Shown: positions 37,744 through 46,764, counted from the stretch's first letter. The stretch is DNA of 64,000 nucleotides from Gammaproteobacteria bacterium UBA2679 (GCA_002354735.1 DEMD01000015.1:457304-521303), one strand, 5' to 3'. Notes: generated by a model from the letters alone, not told the origin. A program made the numbers and translations.

Positions 37744-40470
37744 CTAGCTGAACAATTCCGCCAGATCCCCCTCATCGAACCCGTAACCCATCCCCCCAGC
37801 ATTATCATAAACGCTCTCAGCCAGCGCACGCTTTCGTTTCTGTAGACCAAGCATCTTCTCCTCGACGCTGTCCTCCACAATGAGGCGGTAGACGAAGACC
37901 GGCTTGTCCTGGCCGATCCGATAGGCGCGGTCGGTGGCCTGGTCCTCGACGGCGGGATTCCACCAGGGATCAAAGTGGATCACGGTGTCGGCTGCAGTCA
38001 GGTTGAGTCCGGTACCACCCGCCTTGAGGCTGATCAGGAAGACGGGCACTTCTTCATTCTGAAAACGCTGGAGGGGTGTTGCCCGGTCACGGGTGGCGCC
38101 GGTGAGTTTGACGAAGTCGATGCCGGCGGTCTGCAGGGCGCTTTCGATGCGAGATAACATGCTGGTGAACTGCGAAAAAATCAGCACGCGTCGGCCTTCC
38201 TCCAGCAGTTCCGGGAGCAGGCTTTGTAGCAGTTCCAGCTTGGCGCTTTCATTGATCTGCTGCGCCGCCGGCAGCTTTAGCAGGCCAGGGTCGCAGCAGA
38301 TCTGGCGCAGTTTAAGCAGCGCATCCAGTACCTCGATCTGGCTGCGTTTCAGGCCCTTGCTCGCAATGAGTCTGCGGACCTTTTTCTCCATCGTGACCCT
38401 AACCGTCTCGTAGAGATCGCGCTGTTTCGTCTTGAACACGGCGCGCTTGATCATAACAGTCTTAGGCGGCAGTTCAGTGGCGACTTCAGCCTTGGTACGA
38501 CGCAGCATGAAAGGCGCGATTCGAGCATGGAGCGCGCGCTGACGGCTGGCATCGCTATGCTGTTCAATGGGCCTTCTGAAGTGGCGGTTGAAATGTATTC
38601 GCTCGCGAAGCAATCCGGGGTTCAGGAAGTGGAACTGAGACCAGAGTTCGCCGAGATGGTTTTCCAGCGGTGTGCCGGTCAGACACAGGCGCTGTGATGC
38701 CCTGAACCGGCAGAGCAGCTGTGTGACCTTCGAGAGCGGATTCTTGATGTTTTGAGCTTCATCCAAAATCAGCTGCGACCATTGTAGGCTCGTCAACACT
38801 TCTGCATCACGTATAACGAGCGGATAGGTGGTGATGATCAGATCGTGCTGATCTATGCCTGGGTAATCGAGATGCCGATCTGGCCCGTGCAGCACCAGCA
38901 ATCGAAGCGTGGGCGCAAATTTCGCCGCCTCGGCGCGCCAGTTGGTAATCAGGCTGGTCGGCACGACGAGCAGCGCTGGTCTGTCGAGTCGACCAGCCGC
39001 CTGTTCGATGCACAGGTGCGCCAGTGTCTGAATGGTCTTGCCCAGGCCCATGTCGTCGGCCAGTATGCCACCACCCTCGGCCTGCCTGAGGAGCTGAAGC
39101 CAGCGCACACCCTCAGACTGATAGCCACGCAGGGTGGCTTTGAAGCTATCAGGCAGTTCCACCTCATCGGCTAGCGCCGGCTGGCCCAGCTGGTCGATCA
39201 TCCTGCGCAGCTTTACGACACTCTCGTGGTGACGCGACTCCATTTCGAGCTCGTCCAGTAGTGCCATATCCGCCTGCTGAATGCGCACGCCGCGCTCGAT
39301 ATCCGAGTTCTTTGGCTGGGTATCGAACAGCTCGTAAAGCGTACTAATCAGGGTCCGAATTCGGCTGACCGGCAGATAGAGCTTGGTACCGTCTTCAACA
39401 ACCACCGGCAGCGCGCCGCCCTCAGGCAGCTGAGCCAGTGATGCCGGCGTGTACTCGTTCATCAGCCGCAGCAGGCAGGGCAGTAGCTCGTACTGTCTGC
39501 CATTTATCTCGATGCCAATTCCGAGGAACAGGCTGCCGTCTTCGGCAGGCGAAAGGTCGTTGAACCAGGTGACATCCCCATCCGGCACTACGATATTGGC
39601 GAAGGGGAAGTCATCGCTGTAGTGGACCTCCCAGCCCTCGGTTTCCCAACGCGGCACGACCTTGGTCATGAGCTCGATCCAGGGTTGATCCTGATGCACC
39701 AGATCGAAGACCAACCCATGGGTCAGATCGTCATCCGTGGTCGAGGCTTCGGCACTCAGGAGCGGCCTGAGTCCGACCCAGTGCAGCTCGTCCAGCCAGG
39801 CTTGTTCAGCTTTCACGTCGCGCACTACGGCAAGGCATTCGCCATCGACCACCAGCGTCTGCTCAACGCGTTCGACATCGATGTCTTCAGGGAGCGTGTC
39901 GACCGCAACGTCTTCGTAGCGAAATCCTGGCAGCGCGTAGCAGAACTGTTCACTCTCGAGCAGTGCATTGACCGGCTCACCAGCGTCTTTCAGCAGCTGC
40001 TTCTGCTGTTGTAGCAGGATGCGCACGCGGCCACTGCGATGCGCCTGATAGCGACCCTTGCCGAAGCGCAATAGCGGTTGAGGCTCGGCTTCTATGCGGC
40101 GGGTAGGGCGTTGCGATGGCTTCGCCTCCGTGGCCTTGACGGGGGTGGCGTTGGCTGGCTCGGCTGTAATGGCTTCCGCCTGCTGAGCGAAAAACTCGAA
40201 GACAACAGCCGTCACATGCTTGCAGTTCCGATGCACGGGACAGCTACACAAACCCATGACCCGGTTCTTGCCCCGAGGGTTCGTTGCCGGATTGTTGACG
40301 AAGACCGTCTGCCGATAGGGCTCGCGCGTGCTGCCCTGAACGAGACCCTGCAGCTCACCGTCTTCCTGCACATGAACATCCAGCACCTTGCCGCGCATGA
40401 ACAGGTCGCGACCCTTGTCGAGCGTTTTCTTGTCGAAGGAGGTGAGGAAGTTGTCGATGGTGGTGTTCAT
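37744..40470 (-). CDS. SWIM zinc-finger SNF2-family helicase (RapA/HepA-like)
   Basis: A 908-residue ATPase. A SWIM zinc finger CSCPVHRNCKH (Cys75, Cys77, Cys83, His85) is at the N-terminus. The SNF2 motor has DDMGLGKTIQTLAHL near residue 470, the DEAQNIKN box near 571 and RAYRIGQDKPVFVYRL near 850. The C-terminal helicase domain includes VLIFSQFTSML and LTAADTVIHFDPWWNPA. Such proteins act as DNA translocases on nucleoprotein complexes; a precise role is not known. The start ATG at 40470 lacks a strong Shine-Dalgarno. Downstream genes on this strand are not tightly linked. Confidence 0.92.
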   Translation of the reverse strand: MNTTIDNFLTSFDKKTLDKGRDLFMRGKVLDVHVQEDGELQGLVQGSTREPYRQTVFVNNPATNPRGKNRVMGLCSCPVHRNCKHVTAVVFEFFAQQAEAITAEPANATPVKATEAKPSQRPTRRIEAEPQPLLRFGKGRYQAHRSGRVRILLQQQKQLLKDAGEPVNALLESEQFCYALPGFRYEDVAVDTLPEDIDVERVEQTLVVDGECLAVVRDVKAEQAWLDELHWVGLRPLLSAEASTTDDDLTHGLVFDLVHQDQPWIELMTKVVPRWETEGWEVHYSDDFPFANIVVPDGDVTWFNDLSPAEDGSLFLGIGIEINGRQYELLPCLLRLMNEYTPASLAQLPEGGALPVVVEDGTKLYLPVSRIRTLISTLYELFDTQPKNSDIERGVRIQQADMALLDELEMESRHHESVVKLRRMIDQLGQPALADEVELPDSFKATLRGYQSEGVRWLQLLRQAEGGGILADDMGLGKTIQTLAHLCIEQAAGRLDRPALLVVPTSLITNWRAEAAKFAPTLRLLVLHGPDRHLDYPGIDQHDLIITTYPLVIRDAEVLTSLQWSQLILDEAQNIKNPLSKVTQLLCRFRASQRLCLTGTPLENHLGELWSQFHFLNPGLLRERIHFNRHFRRPIEQHSDASRQRALHARIAPFMLRRTKAEVATELPPKTVMIKRAVFKTKQRDLYETVRVTMEKKVRRLIASKGLKRSQIEVLDALLKLRQICCDPGLLKLPAAQQINESAKLELLQSLLPELLEEGRRVLIFSQFTSMLSRIESALQTAGIDFVKLTGATRDRATPLQRFQNEEVPVFLISLKAGGTGLNLTAADTVIHFDPWWNPAVEDQATDRAYRIGQDKPVFVYRLIVEDSVEEKMLGLQKRKRALAESVYDNAGGMGYGFDEGDLAELFS

Positions 40471-40606
40471 GTGGAGGATCGGGACGGTGGGTTGGATGGC
40501 GGGGGTAGTTTACTGTGTTTGGGGGGATGTTTCAGGTCGAGATGTTCGGGCAGTTAGTATCAGATGTCCTCGTCCAGCGAGAGCTGCGTTAGTTCATCGA
40601 TGCGGG

Positions 40607-40647
40607 AATTAAAATAGAAAACATCGGCGGCGGACTCACCGCCGATG
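40607..40647 (-). terminator. Rho-independent terminator of the toxin/immunity unit
   Basis: On the minus strand a perfect 9-bp stem CATCGGCGG/CCGCCGATG with an 8-nt loop (40622-40647) is followed by TTTTCTATTTTAATT. It lies 8 nt after the 95-residue immunity-like gene, closing the two-gene unit. Confidence 0.88.
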
Positions 40648-40654
40648 ACCCTCG

Positions 40655-40942
40655 TCAAGCGCGAGCACACGCTGCCTGATCGGGAATTTCTGAATACATT
40701 TCCTCCAACCAGGCATTTAGGTCTTCTTGTGTTTCAAACTCTTCGTCGGTCAAAGCTTCATATTCTTCTGGCGATATGAGATTTCCGTCAATAGCCTCTC
40801 GCAATTGGGATCGAAACACTTCTGCTGAACAGGGGAACCCCCTTCCCGAAACAATCACCTCCCTTATTCGCTGGGGATCATAAAGCTCGACTTGATAATA
40901 CTTACTGATGATTGATCGTAGTGGCTCTTTAATTTGGCTCAT
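40655..40942 (-). CDS. Putative immunity protein for the adjacent toxin-like protein
   Basis: A 95-residue acidic cytoplasmic protein. The pattern IREVIVSGRGFPCSAEVF, LREAIDGNLISPEEYEALTDEEFETQEDLNAWLEEMY resembles small immunity proteins of contact-dependent inhibition systems. Its ATG overlaps the end of the upstream gene by 14 nt, the typical coupling of toxin and immunity. A strong terminator follows at once. Codon use looks more AT-rich than neighbouring housekeeping genes. Function is inferred from context and shape only. Confidence 0.6.
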   Translation of the reverse strand: MSQIKEPLRSIISKYYQVELYDPQRIREVIVSGRGFPCSAEVFRSQLREAIDGNLISPEEYEALTDEEFETQEDLNAWLEEMYSEIPDQAACARA

Positions 40943-42479
40943 TTGATTTCTTCAAGTTAGGTTCAGGGTATAACGTGACCAGGCTGGCATTTCCATCATT
41001 GTCTAGTTTGAAAATTGCCTTGATGGTGCCGTCAGTGAAATCGATCGGAATGTGTCCAGTGGGATTCTTGGGACTCCCAACTCGGGCTACACCACGAACA
41101 GCTTCCAGGTAGTTGCTACCGAATACGTCCTGAAGTGACAATTCTACAGGAGCGACATAGGGGTCACCATTCGCTTGTGCTCGTGCAACATTTTGCTGGA
41201 ACTGTTGTGAGTTGCGAGCGAAATCATCTGCCTTAACTAGCGCTTCGTCACTTGAAAACGCGGTGGCATTGCGTCCGACTTTGTGAGGCCTCGGGGTCCC
41301 ATCAGGGAACATCGCGAACGCATCCATTGTCGTACCTGAAGCCGGATCAATTCCTCTCACAGCACGATCCTCCAACTGAACATCAGTAACGCGATTCGGT
41401 CCACCGTGCCGGATAGGAGCATGACCTTCCAGCTCTAGCCTAGCTATTCTGTCCGGGACCGACAGCGTAAGATCTGATTTCATTGATGGATCTGGCTTTT
41501 TCGGACCTAGTCCATCAAGTGTTTTACCCTTCGCAAGGCCACTCAGATCGCCTGTCACAATTTCCGCCACTGAAGCCAGGTCTCTACCACCTGCTTCAGC
41601 GCCATTCTTGATCTCAGGAGCGGGTAGGTCAATGTCATCTGTTTTCCGATACATCGCTTCAGCTTGTTGCATCAAACCAGCTGAAGCTTCCGGGTCTCTG
41701 CCCTTCATCAGCATGCTATCGACTTGAAGTTTCGTACCCACCAGGTTGGTGAACACTTTCAGCTTGAATTCCATGTCATCGCTTGCGTCGGTTGCCACGC
41801 CTTTACCGACGCCGACTGCTGCATCGCCGGGGCTCTCAACGATCAATGCGAGACGCTCGGTCAGGCTTCTGCCGCCGCCAAGATCTTCGTTCAGGGCGGC
41901 GAGCTGATCGAGTGGCAGAAGCTCGTTGAGGGCAGCTTTCACTGCCTGAGCTTCTGCGGGGTCTGCTTCTGCAAGCTTCTCAAGCCGAAAAGCAAGTTCG
42001 CTGGTGTCGATGTCGGCTGGACCCTGGGAGTTGCCGGTAGAGGCTTGTTCCGTCGAAGCATCCTGCACCAACTTTTCGGCAAGATTTCGCGCCGCGTCCT
42101 TGTCGATAGCTGAGTGCTCGGACCCGCCGTTACCCTTCAGTGTCGCTACGCCATTCTCAAGCTGCTCACGAGCCGTGCGAAGGTCCGCCTGGAAATTACT
42201 GAAGTCGCTGGGCGATAACTGCTGCTCTACAGCTGCTAAAACGTCGGCCGCTTCGGCGCTGTCCTTCTGCGAGAGCGCGACGACCTGGTTGGCCAGTGAC
42301 GCGGTATCCAGCTGTCTCGCCTGGCCGAAAAAGCCGAGGGGCGATGTGTTCTTTTCAATCAACTGGCTGGCAAATGCATCCGCTGACCCAGGTGCGTGGT
42401 TTCCAGCTGTTAATGACATTCCGTAATTCCCCACGCCACTCGGGGCGGTGGTGGGAGCGGGGGGTGAAGTGATATTCAT
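40929..42479 (-). CDS. Polymorphic-toxin-like effector with internal repeat
   Basis: A 516-residue protein without signal peptide or membrane segment. The N-terminus is Ala/Pro/Thr-rich. Two related segments at 58-100 and 158-200 follow the scheme DTxxLAxxxxxLxxxDxAEAxxVxAAxxxxL. The C-terminal domain (about 345-505) has EGHAPIRHG, LEDRAVRGIDPASGT, HKVGRNATAFSS, VKADDFARNS, LQDVFGSNYLEAV and ends LVTLYPEPN, a layout seen in C-terminal nuclease-type toxin domains. No secretion-system gene is nearby, so delivery is unknown. ATG at 42479 is chosen; an in-frame GTG at 42527 with AGAGG upstream is a real alternative. It is followed by an overlapping immunity-like gene. Confidence 0.65.
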   Translation of the reverse strand: MNITSPPAPTTAPSGVGNYGMSLTAGNHAPGSADAFASQLIEKNTSPLGFFGQARQLDTASLANQVVALSQKDSAEAADVLAAVEQQLSPSDFSNFQADLRTAREQLENGVATLKGNGGSEHSAIDKDAARNLAEKLVQDASTEQASTGNSQGPADIDTSELAFRLEKLAEADPAEAQAVKAALNELLPLDQLAALNEDLGGGRSLTERLALIVESPGDAAVGVGKGVATDASDDMEFKLKVFTNLVGTKLQVDSMLMKGRDPEASAGLMQQAEAMYRKTDDIDLPAPEIKNGAEAGGRDLASVAEIVTGDLSGLAKGKTLDGLGPKKPDPSMKSDLTLSVPDRIARLELEGHAPIRHGGPNRVTDVQLEDRAVRGIDPASGTTMDAFAMFPDGTPRPHKVGRNATAFSSDEALVKADDFARNSQQFQQNVARAQANGDPYVAPVELSLQDVFGSNYLEAVRGVARVGSPKNPTGHIPIDFTDGTIKAIFKLDNDGNASLVTLYPEPNLKKSNEPN

Positions 42480-42578
42480 GCGAGTCTTGTCCCTTTGCAG
42501 AATTCCATGATCCGGTGTGGCCAGCACTCACAGCCTCTGGCATGGCGTCAGTTTGCCCGGAAACGGTTGTTCTGCCAG

Positions 42579-42610
42579 CTAGGGCAGACCCTAGCTAGGG
42601 TTTACCCTAG
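42579..42610. promoter_or_regulatory. Two abutting 16-bp dyads CTAGGG-N4-CCCTAG
   Basis: CTAGGGCAGACCCTAG (42579-42594) is directly followed by CTAGGGTTTACCCTAG (42595-42610). Arms are perfect in both; only the four central bases differ. They lie 52 bp before the GTG (100 bp before the ATG) of the toxin-like gene and about 110 bp before the divergent AAA gene. The CT-N12-AG form resembles operators of LuxR/NarL-type dimers; the regulator is unknown. Confidence 0.8.
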
Positions 42611-42682
42611 GTGCTCTGCGGTGCAAACGAGTAGCTCGCCGCCGGGTTAGTTAACTACAATTATTGTCGATTATCGCTACAA

Positions 42683-42709
42683 GTGATAAATTATCACCAA
42701 TCGTGATAA
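42683..42709. promoter_or_regulatory. GTGATAA palindrome plus half-site before the AAA gene
   Basis: GTGATAAATTATCAC (42683-42697, 7-bp arms) and a further GTGATAA (42703-42709) lie 12-38 nt before the GTG start at 42721. The first 14 bp recur exactly at 46397-46410 with a similar second half-site. Candidate operator. Confidence 0.7.
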
Positions 42710-42720
42710 AGAGATATAAA

Positions 42721-43800
42721 GTGACGAAAACGATCAATTGGCACTACCCACGCACGGACACCACAGCGACCATTCTCGGCTTGCTGGAAAGTGGCTCTAC
42801 TCACGCGTTGACTATTTTCGCCAAACGACGCATGGGTAAGACCGAATTACTCATTGAAGATATCTGGCCTGCCGCTGTGAAACTTGGTTTCGAAGTCCGA
42901 TACGCGTCGTTCTGGTCGAATCGGAGTCAGCCGCAGAAAGCCCTTCTGGATGCCATTGGCAAAAAGACCCAGTCGATCGATGAGGTCAAGGCGCGAATCG
43001 GATTGCCAGGAAATTACCTGGAAACAACGGCGAGCGTTCGCCATCCGCAGTCTGCAGATGACCTCGACCAGTTGAGTGCCGTGTTCAGGACGCTGCTCAA
43101 AAGCAAGAAGCCTATCCTGCTTATGCTCGATGAGATTCAGACGCTCGCAAGTGATAGTGGCGAATATGATGATTTCGTCGCCGCCCTTCGCACGATCCTC
43201 GACGTCAACAAGAATCGGATAAAGGTCATTTTTACCGGCTCATCGCAAGAAGGCCTGATGAAGATGTTCAAACGCCAGAAGGCGCCACTATTCAATTTTT
43301 CGCATCAGTTCGAACTGCCCCAGTTAGGCGCGGCCTTTGTCAAGCATATGACCGATGCATTTCAGCAGGCCTCCGGGAGAACCTTGAATCCGAGCGCGAG
43401 TCTTCGTGTGTTCAACCGCTGCCATTATGTGCCCGCAAAGTTTCATGATTTGCTGCGTTCGATGCTGATCAATGGGCGAGTTGATATCGAGCGAGCCTTT
43501 GAAGATCACCAGTTCGAGAGCGGGGAGATCTATCAGTACCAGCAGGTATGGGAGGGTCTCCCCATTCTGAGTCAGGAGCTGCTCAAGATGATCGCCAGGG
43601 ATGGGGAAGGCCTCTACCAGAGTGAGCGCCTGGATGAACTCAAATCGATCATGGGTGTGGACGAGTTGTCTACCGCCACCGTGCAGAACCATGTCGATCG
43701 TCTCCGACGCGCCTCGATCATAGAATCCTTGAGGCGGGGTCAGTACACCTTTGCCGAGGCTGCGTTTGCGGAGTTTGTGCGTGGTCGTGCTTCGAAGTGA
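42721..43800 (+). CDS. Small AAA/archaeal-type ATPase with C-terminal winged-helix region
   Basis: A 359-residue P-loop ATPase of the archaeal-ATPase/ORC-like type. The P-loop is AKRRMGKTELL (residues about 34-45, the RRxGKT form), Walker B is LLMLDEIQTLA near 135, and VIFTGSSQEGLMKMF is the sensor-1 region. The last 80 residues (SVMGVDELSTATVQNHVDRLRRASII region) look like a winged helix. Role unknown; relatives occur alone or near toxins. GTG at 42721 is preferred over the TTG at 42664 because AAAGAGA lies six bases upstream and the palindrome then stays outside the gene. It is divergent from the toxin-like gene. Confidence 0.8.
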   Translation: MTKTINWHYPRTDTTATILGLLESGSTHALTIFAKRRMGKTELLIEDIWPAAVKLGFEVRYASFWSNRSQPQKALLDAIGKKTQSIDEVKARIGLPGNYLETTASVRHPQSADDLDQLSAVFRTLLKSKKPILLMLDEIQTLASDSGEYDDFVAALRTILDVNKNRIKVIFTGSSQEGLMKMFKRQKAPLFNFSHQFELPQLGAAFVKHMTDAFQQASGRTLNPSASLRVFNRCHYVPAKFHDLLRSMLINGRVDIERAFEDHQFESGEIYQYQQVWEGLPILSQELLKMIARDGEGLYQSERLDELKSIMGVDELSTATVQNHVDRLRRASIIESLRRGQYTFAEAAFAEFVRGRASK

Positions 43801-43912
43801 AGTAGCAGACCGGAGTTTGCCTGCTTTCATTTGACAATTGTTGACAGTTGACCCGGCTGATATCTGCTCGATGGATGATATATTTGTGCCATCCTCAAAC
43901 ACTGGGTAAGTC

Positions 43913-45946
43913 ATGCTGTCTACCTCACGAGTTCTGGCAATCGGGCTGCTCGTGCTCGCCGCCTCTATGGCGAGTGCACAGTCCGAAGCGCCGCCATCCG
44001 AGCCTGCAATTCATTCTTTCGACGGCCATAGCTTCCAATACTCGCAGACTCCGGGGTGGGTGCATCCCGTAGAGTTTGACGCGACGCCGACCGCTGAGGG
44101 CAGGGAAGGCGCTGTCGACTACCGCCTCGTCGATGAGCAGATCCGAGTGCGCGGCGCTGACACCACGGCCTTCCGTCGTTACGTCACCAGGCCACTCACT
44201 ATTGGAGGGGTCGAGCAGGCCTCGAAGCTCCAGGTCCACTTCAATCCAGCCTTCGAGCAGCTGGTAATCCATGAAGCCGGCGTATGGCGAAAGGGTGTCT
44301 TCACGTCACGCTTCGATGCCCAGGCGGTACGACTACTAAGCGCAGAGCCGGACTCTGGGGATGATATTCTGACCGGTGAAGTCACGGCATTGCTTTATCT
44401 CAAGGACGTTCGTTCTGGGGATGACATCGAGTTCGCCTATTCGATCGTGGGGCGGAATCCGACTTTGGGAGGCCGCTTCTCGAACTGGTTTGCGCTGAAC
44501 TGGACGCAACCCGTGGTCCGGCGGACGATGCGCATTCTCATGCCTCACCAGCGTGCGCTCAAGTTCCAGAACTACAATCATGATCTCGCCCCGATTACGA
44601 GCAGGCTCGGCAGCGACACGGTATTCGAGTGGGATGTTCGTGAAGGTCCCATCATGATCGACGAGGGCGACTATCCCGCCGAGCACGATGCACAGCGTGC
44701 CGTCAGTGTTTCAGAGTACAACGACTGGCAAGCTGTTGCGGACTGGGCGCAACGGCTATACCCAATCGAAGCGGTGACTTCCACAGAGTTTGCGACCCTG
44801 GTGGCGGAGCTGAAGCAGCTGCCTAAACCCGCTGCGCTCATGCAGGCGCTGGGCTTTGTTCAAAATGAGATCCGTTACGTGTCGTTGTCCTTCGGCAGCA
44901 ATGCCTTCAGACCACACCGGCCGGACGAAGTGCTTGAAGCTCGCTATGGCGACTGCAAGGACAAGACCCTGTTACTGCTTCACCTGCTGCAGGCGATCGG
45001 TATCGAGGCTCAGCCTGCGCTGGTCTCCACTACACGCGGAGCAGGTATAGTCACGATCGCCCCCATGCCCGATATCTTCGATCATGTCATCGTTCGCGCA
45101 GTAGTGGGCGATCAGACCTATTGGCTGGATGGCACCCGCCGTTTCCAGGGTACAAGTCTCGACACAATAGGCATGGCTGACTTCGGATATGCACTAGTGC
45201 TGGCCCCTCAGCCTGATGGCGGCGGCCTGAAGGCCATGGAGATCGCCCCGAGCTACGAACCGAAGCAACACGTCATCGAGCGATTTACTGTGAGCTCGTA
45301 CGACCAGCCCGCCCGCTACGAGGTTGATACCGTGTACGAGGGCAGCTTTGCCGAGTCCGAGCGAAGTTCGCTAGCCGAATCTGGACGTGGCAAGCTCGAG
45401 CAGCAGTACCTCACCTATCAGAAGGATCTCTACAAAGGGCTCACATTGGCAGAGCCGCTGGCCGTGGAAGACGATGTCGCTCGAAACCGCATCGTGATCA
45501 AGGAGCGCTATGAGATCGCAGACTTTCTGACTCTTGAGGATGGCTGGCTGAGCTATGGCGTCAGCCCGTACGGCATCGAGACGGTTCTGCAGATGCCAAA
45601 GAAGAAGCAACGAACTGGACCCGCTTATATCGGCAGCCCGGGCCTGTACAAGAGCACGGTCACCGTGCAGATGCCTCACGCCTTCATTCCTGGTGATGAT
45701 GTCAGTTTCCAGAAAGTACTGGACCCAATCAGCTATGACTACTCGCAGTCCGACGATGGCCGGACAATCACCACCGAGCAAAGCCTGCATCTCAGGAGCC
45801 ATGCGCTTGCAGCTGAGGCCATGCCGGAGCTGAGCACACTGCATGAGTCGATCGCTGACCGTCAGTGGGTCAGTAGCGTGCATCCGGAGAACACGCCGAC
45901 CGTGGCGTTTCTGCGCAAGGTCATCATGAAATTACAGGAGCTCTAG
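43913..45946 (+). CDS. DUF3857/transglutaminase-like exported protein
   Basis: A 677-residue protein with a signal peptide (residues 1-22, ending ASAQ). A DUF3857 beta domain (about 40-260) precedes a transglutaminase-like core with Cys in EARYGDCKDKTLLLLHLL (near residue 346), His in FDHVIVRA and Asp in YWLDGTRRFQG, the complete Cys-His-Asp triad. A C-terminal DUF2569-like tail of beta structure follows. Members are periplasmic; substrates are not established. The next gene starts 3 nt downstream, so the two form an operon. Confidence 0.9.
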   Translation: MLSTSRVLAIGLLVLAASMASAQSEAPPSEPAIHSFDGHSFQYSQTPGWVHPVEFDATPTAEGREGAVDYRLVDEQIRVRGADTTAFRRYVTRPLTIGGVEQASKLQVHFNPAFEQLVIHEAGVWRKGVFTSRFDAQAVRLLSAEPDSGDDILTGEVTALLYLKDVRSGDDIEFAYSIVGRNPTLGGRFSNWFALNWTQPVVRRTMRILMPHQRALKFQNYNHDLAPITSRLGSDTVFEWDVREGPIMIDEGDYPAEHDAQRAVSVSEYNDWQAVADWAQRLYPIEAVTSTEFATLVAELKQLPKPAALMQALGFVQNEIRYVSLSFGSNAFRPHRPDEVLEARYGDCKDKTLLLLHLLQAIGIEAQPALVSTTRGAGIVTIAPMPDIFDHVIVRAVVGDQTYWLDGTRRFQGTSLDTIGMADFGYALVLAPQPDGGGLKAMEIAPSYEPKQHVIERFTVSSYDQPARYEVDTVYEGSFAESERSSLAESGRGKLEQQYLTYQKDLYKGLTLAEPLAVEDDVARNRIVIKERYEIADFLTLEDGWLSYGVSPYGIETVLQMPKKKQRTGPAYIGSPGLYKSTVTVQMPHAFIPGDDVSFQKVLDPISYDYSQSDDGRTITTEQSLHLRSHALAAEAMPELSTLHESIADRQWVSSVHPENTPTVAFLRKVIMKLQEL

Positions 45947-45949
45947 GGT

Positions 45950-46384
45950 ATGGCTATCAGCAAGCAGCAATTTCGTCTTTTGATTGTCGCAGAGATCCTG
46001 CTAGCTGTGGCGACTGGTTTCGCCACTTACTGGCAAGGTTCTCTGGTGGAGAAAGTCCAGGTCTACGCAGATTCACTGGGAACTTTGCCTTCGCCAGATT
46101 CATTTGTGGTACTGATGGGGACTACCGTGCTCCTCTCAGTACTCTCTATTATAGCCATCACCGGACTCATGTTATTCAGAAACTGGGCCCGCTGGCTGTA
46201 TGTCATCATCCTTGCTCTGACTTTTCCATTGACCTTTTATCTCACACCGGTGAACGTCGAAGGGCCATTCGAAACCATCTTTCTCAGCATGGGAGAAATG
46301 CTGGCTGGCGCGATCGTGGCACTAATGTTTTTCTCGCCCGTTTCCAGATTCTTCCAGCGGGAAGCCAGCACCAATTATCAGTAA
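45950..46384 (+). CDS. Small integral membrane protein
   Basis: A 144-residue hydrophobic protein with about four predicted membrane segments (near 10-28, 52-75, 84-102 and 112-130). No family is recognised with confidence. It begins three bases after the transglutaminase-type gene stop, which suggests a partner in the same envelope process. It ends only 12 nt before the second copy of the GTGATAA palindrome. Confidence 0.75.
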   Translation: MAISKQQFRLLIVAEILLAVATGFATYWQGSLVEKVQVYADSLGTLPSPDSFVVLMGTTVLLSVLSIIAITGLMLFRNWARWLYVIILALTFPLTFYLTPVNVEGPFETIFLSMGEMLAGAIVALMFFSPVSRFFQREASTNYQ

Positions 46385-46396
46385 TTATCACTGTGA

Positions 46397-46423
46397 GTGA
46401 TAAATTATCATGGGCGTTGATAA
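46397..46423. promoter_or_regulatory. Second copy of the GTGATAA palindrome
   Basis: GTGATAAATTATCA at 46397-46410 is identical to 42683-42696, and TTGATAA at 46417-46423 matches the second half-site position of the first copy. It lies just before a decayed gene, in the same relative place as the first copy before the AAA gene. Confidence 0.7.
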
Positions 46424-46433
46424 AGCGGGATAA

Positions 46434-46764
46434 ATTGATGATGCCATTGGTGTGAACCTAGAAAGGTTGAAGCGCTTATTACTATCTTTGCCATCGAAGC
46501 CTCTCCATACCAAAGGCACACGAACATATACAGCGTGATTGGCTATCGCTTCAGGCTAAAAAAGACACTGATGAGGTCAGTGATGGCTTGCGCCACCATC
46601 ATTCGGTCAAACAGGTCGATCGTGGCGGTCTCAGCGAGCTCTCTCAAGCGTTGCTGCGCCATCAACTTTCTGTCCACAGGCGCAGCGATGGTAGCCAATA
46701 CTCAGCCTTTGGTAGTGACGGTAATCTGCTCACCCTGATTCGCTCTTTCGTGAAATATGAGTAG
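46434..46764 (+). pseudogene. Frameshifted relic gene of unknown family
   Basis: Two coding-like pieces lie in different frames. Frame A (46434-46538) reads GVNLERLKRLLLSLPSKPLH, then TKGTRTYTA and stop. Frame B (46531-46764) reads QRDWLSLQAKKDTDEVSDG, LRHHHSVKQVDRGGLSELSQ and ends NLLTLIRSFVKYE-stop. Joined at about 46530 they make one plausible protein of about 110 residues, so a one- or two-base frameshift is likely. No good start codon is present. The family is not recognised. The operator-like palindrome upstream suggests it once shared control with the AAA gene. Confidence 0.6.
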
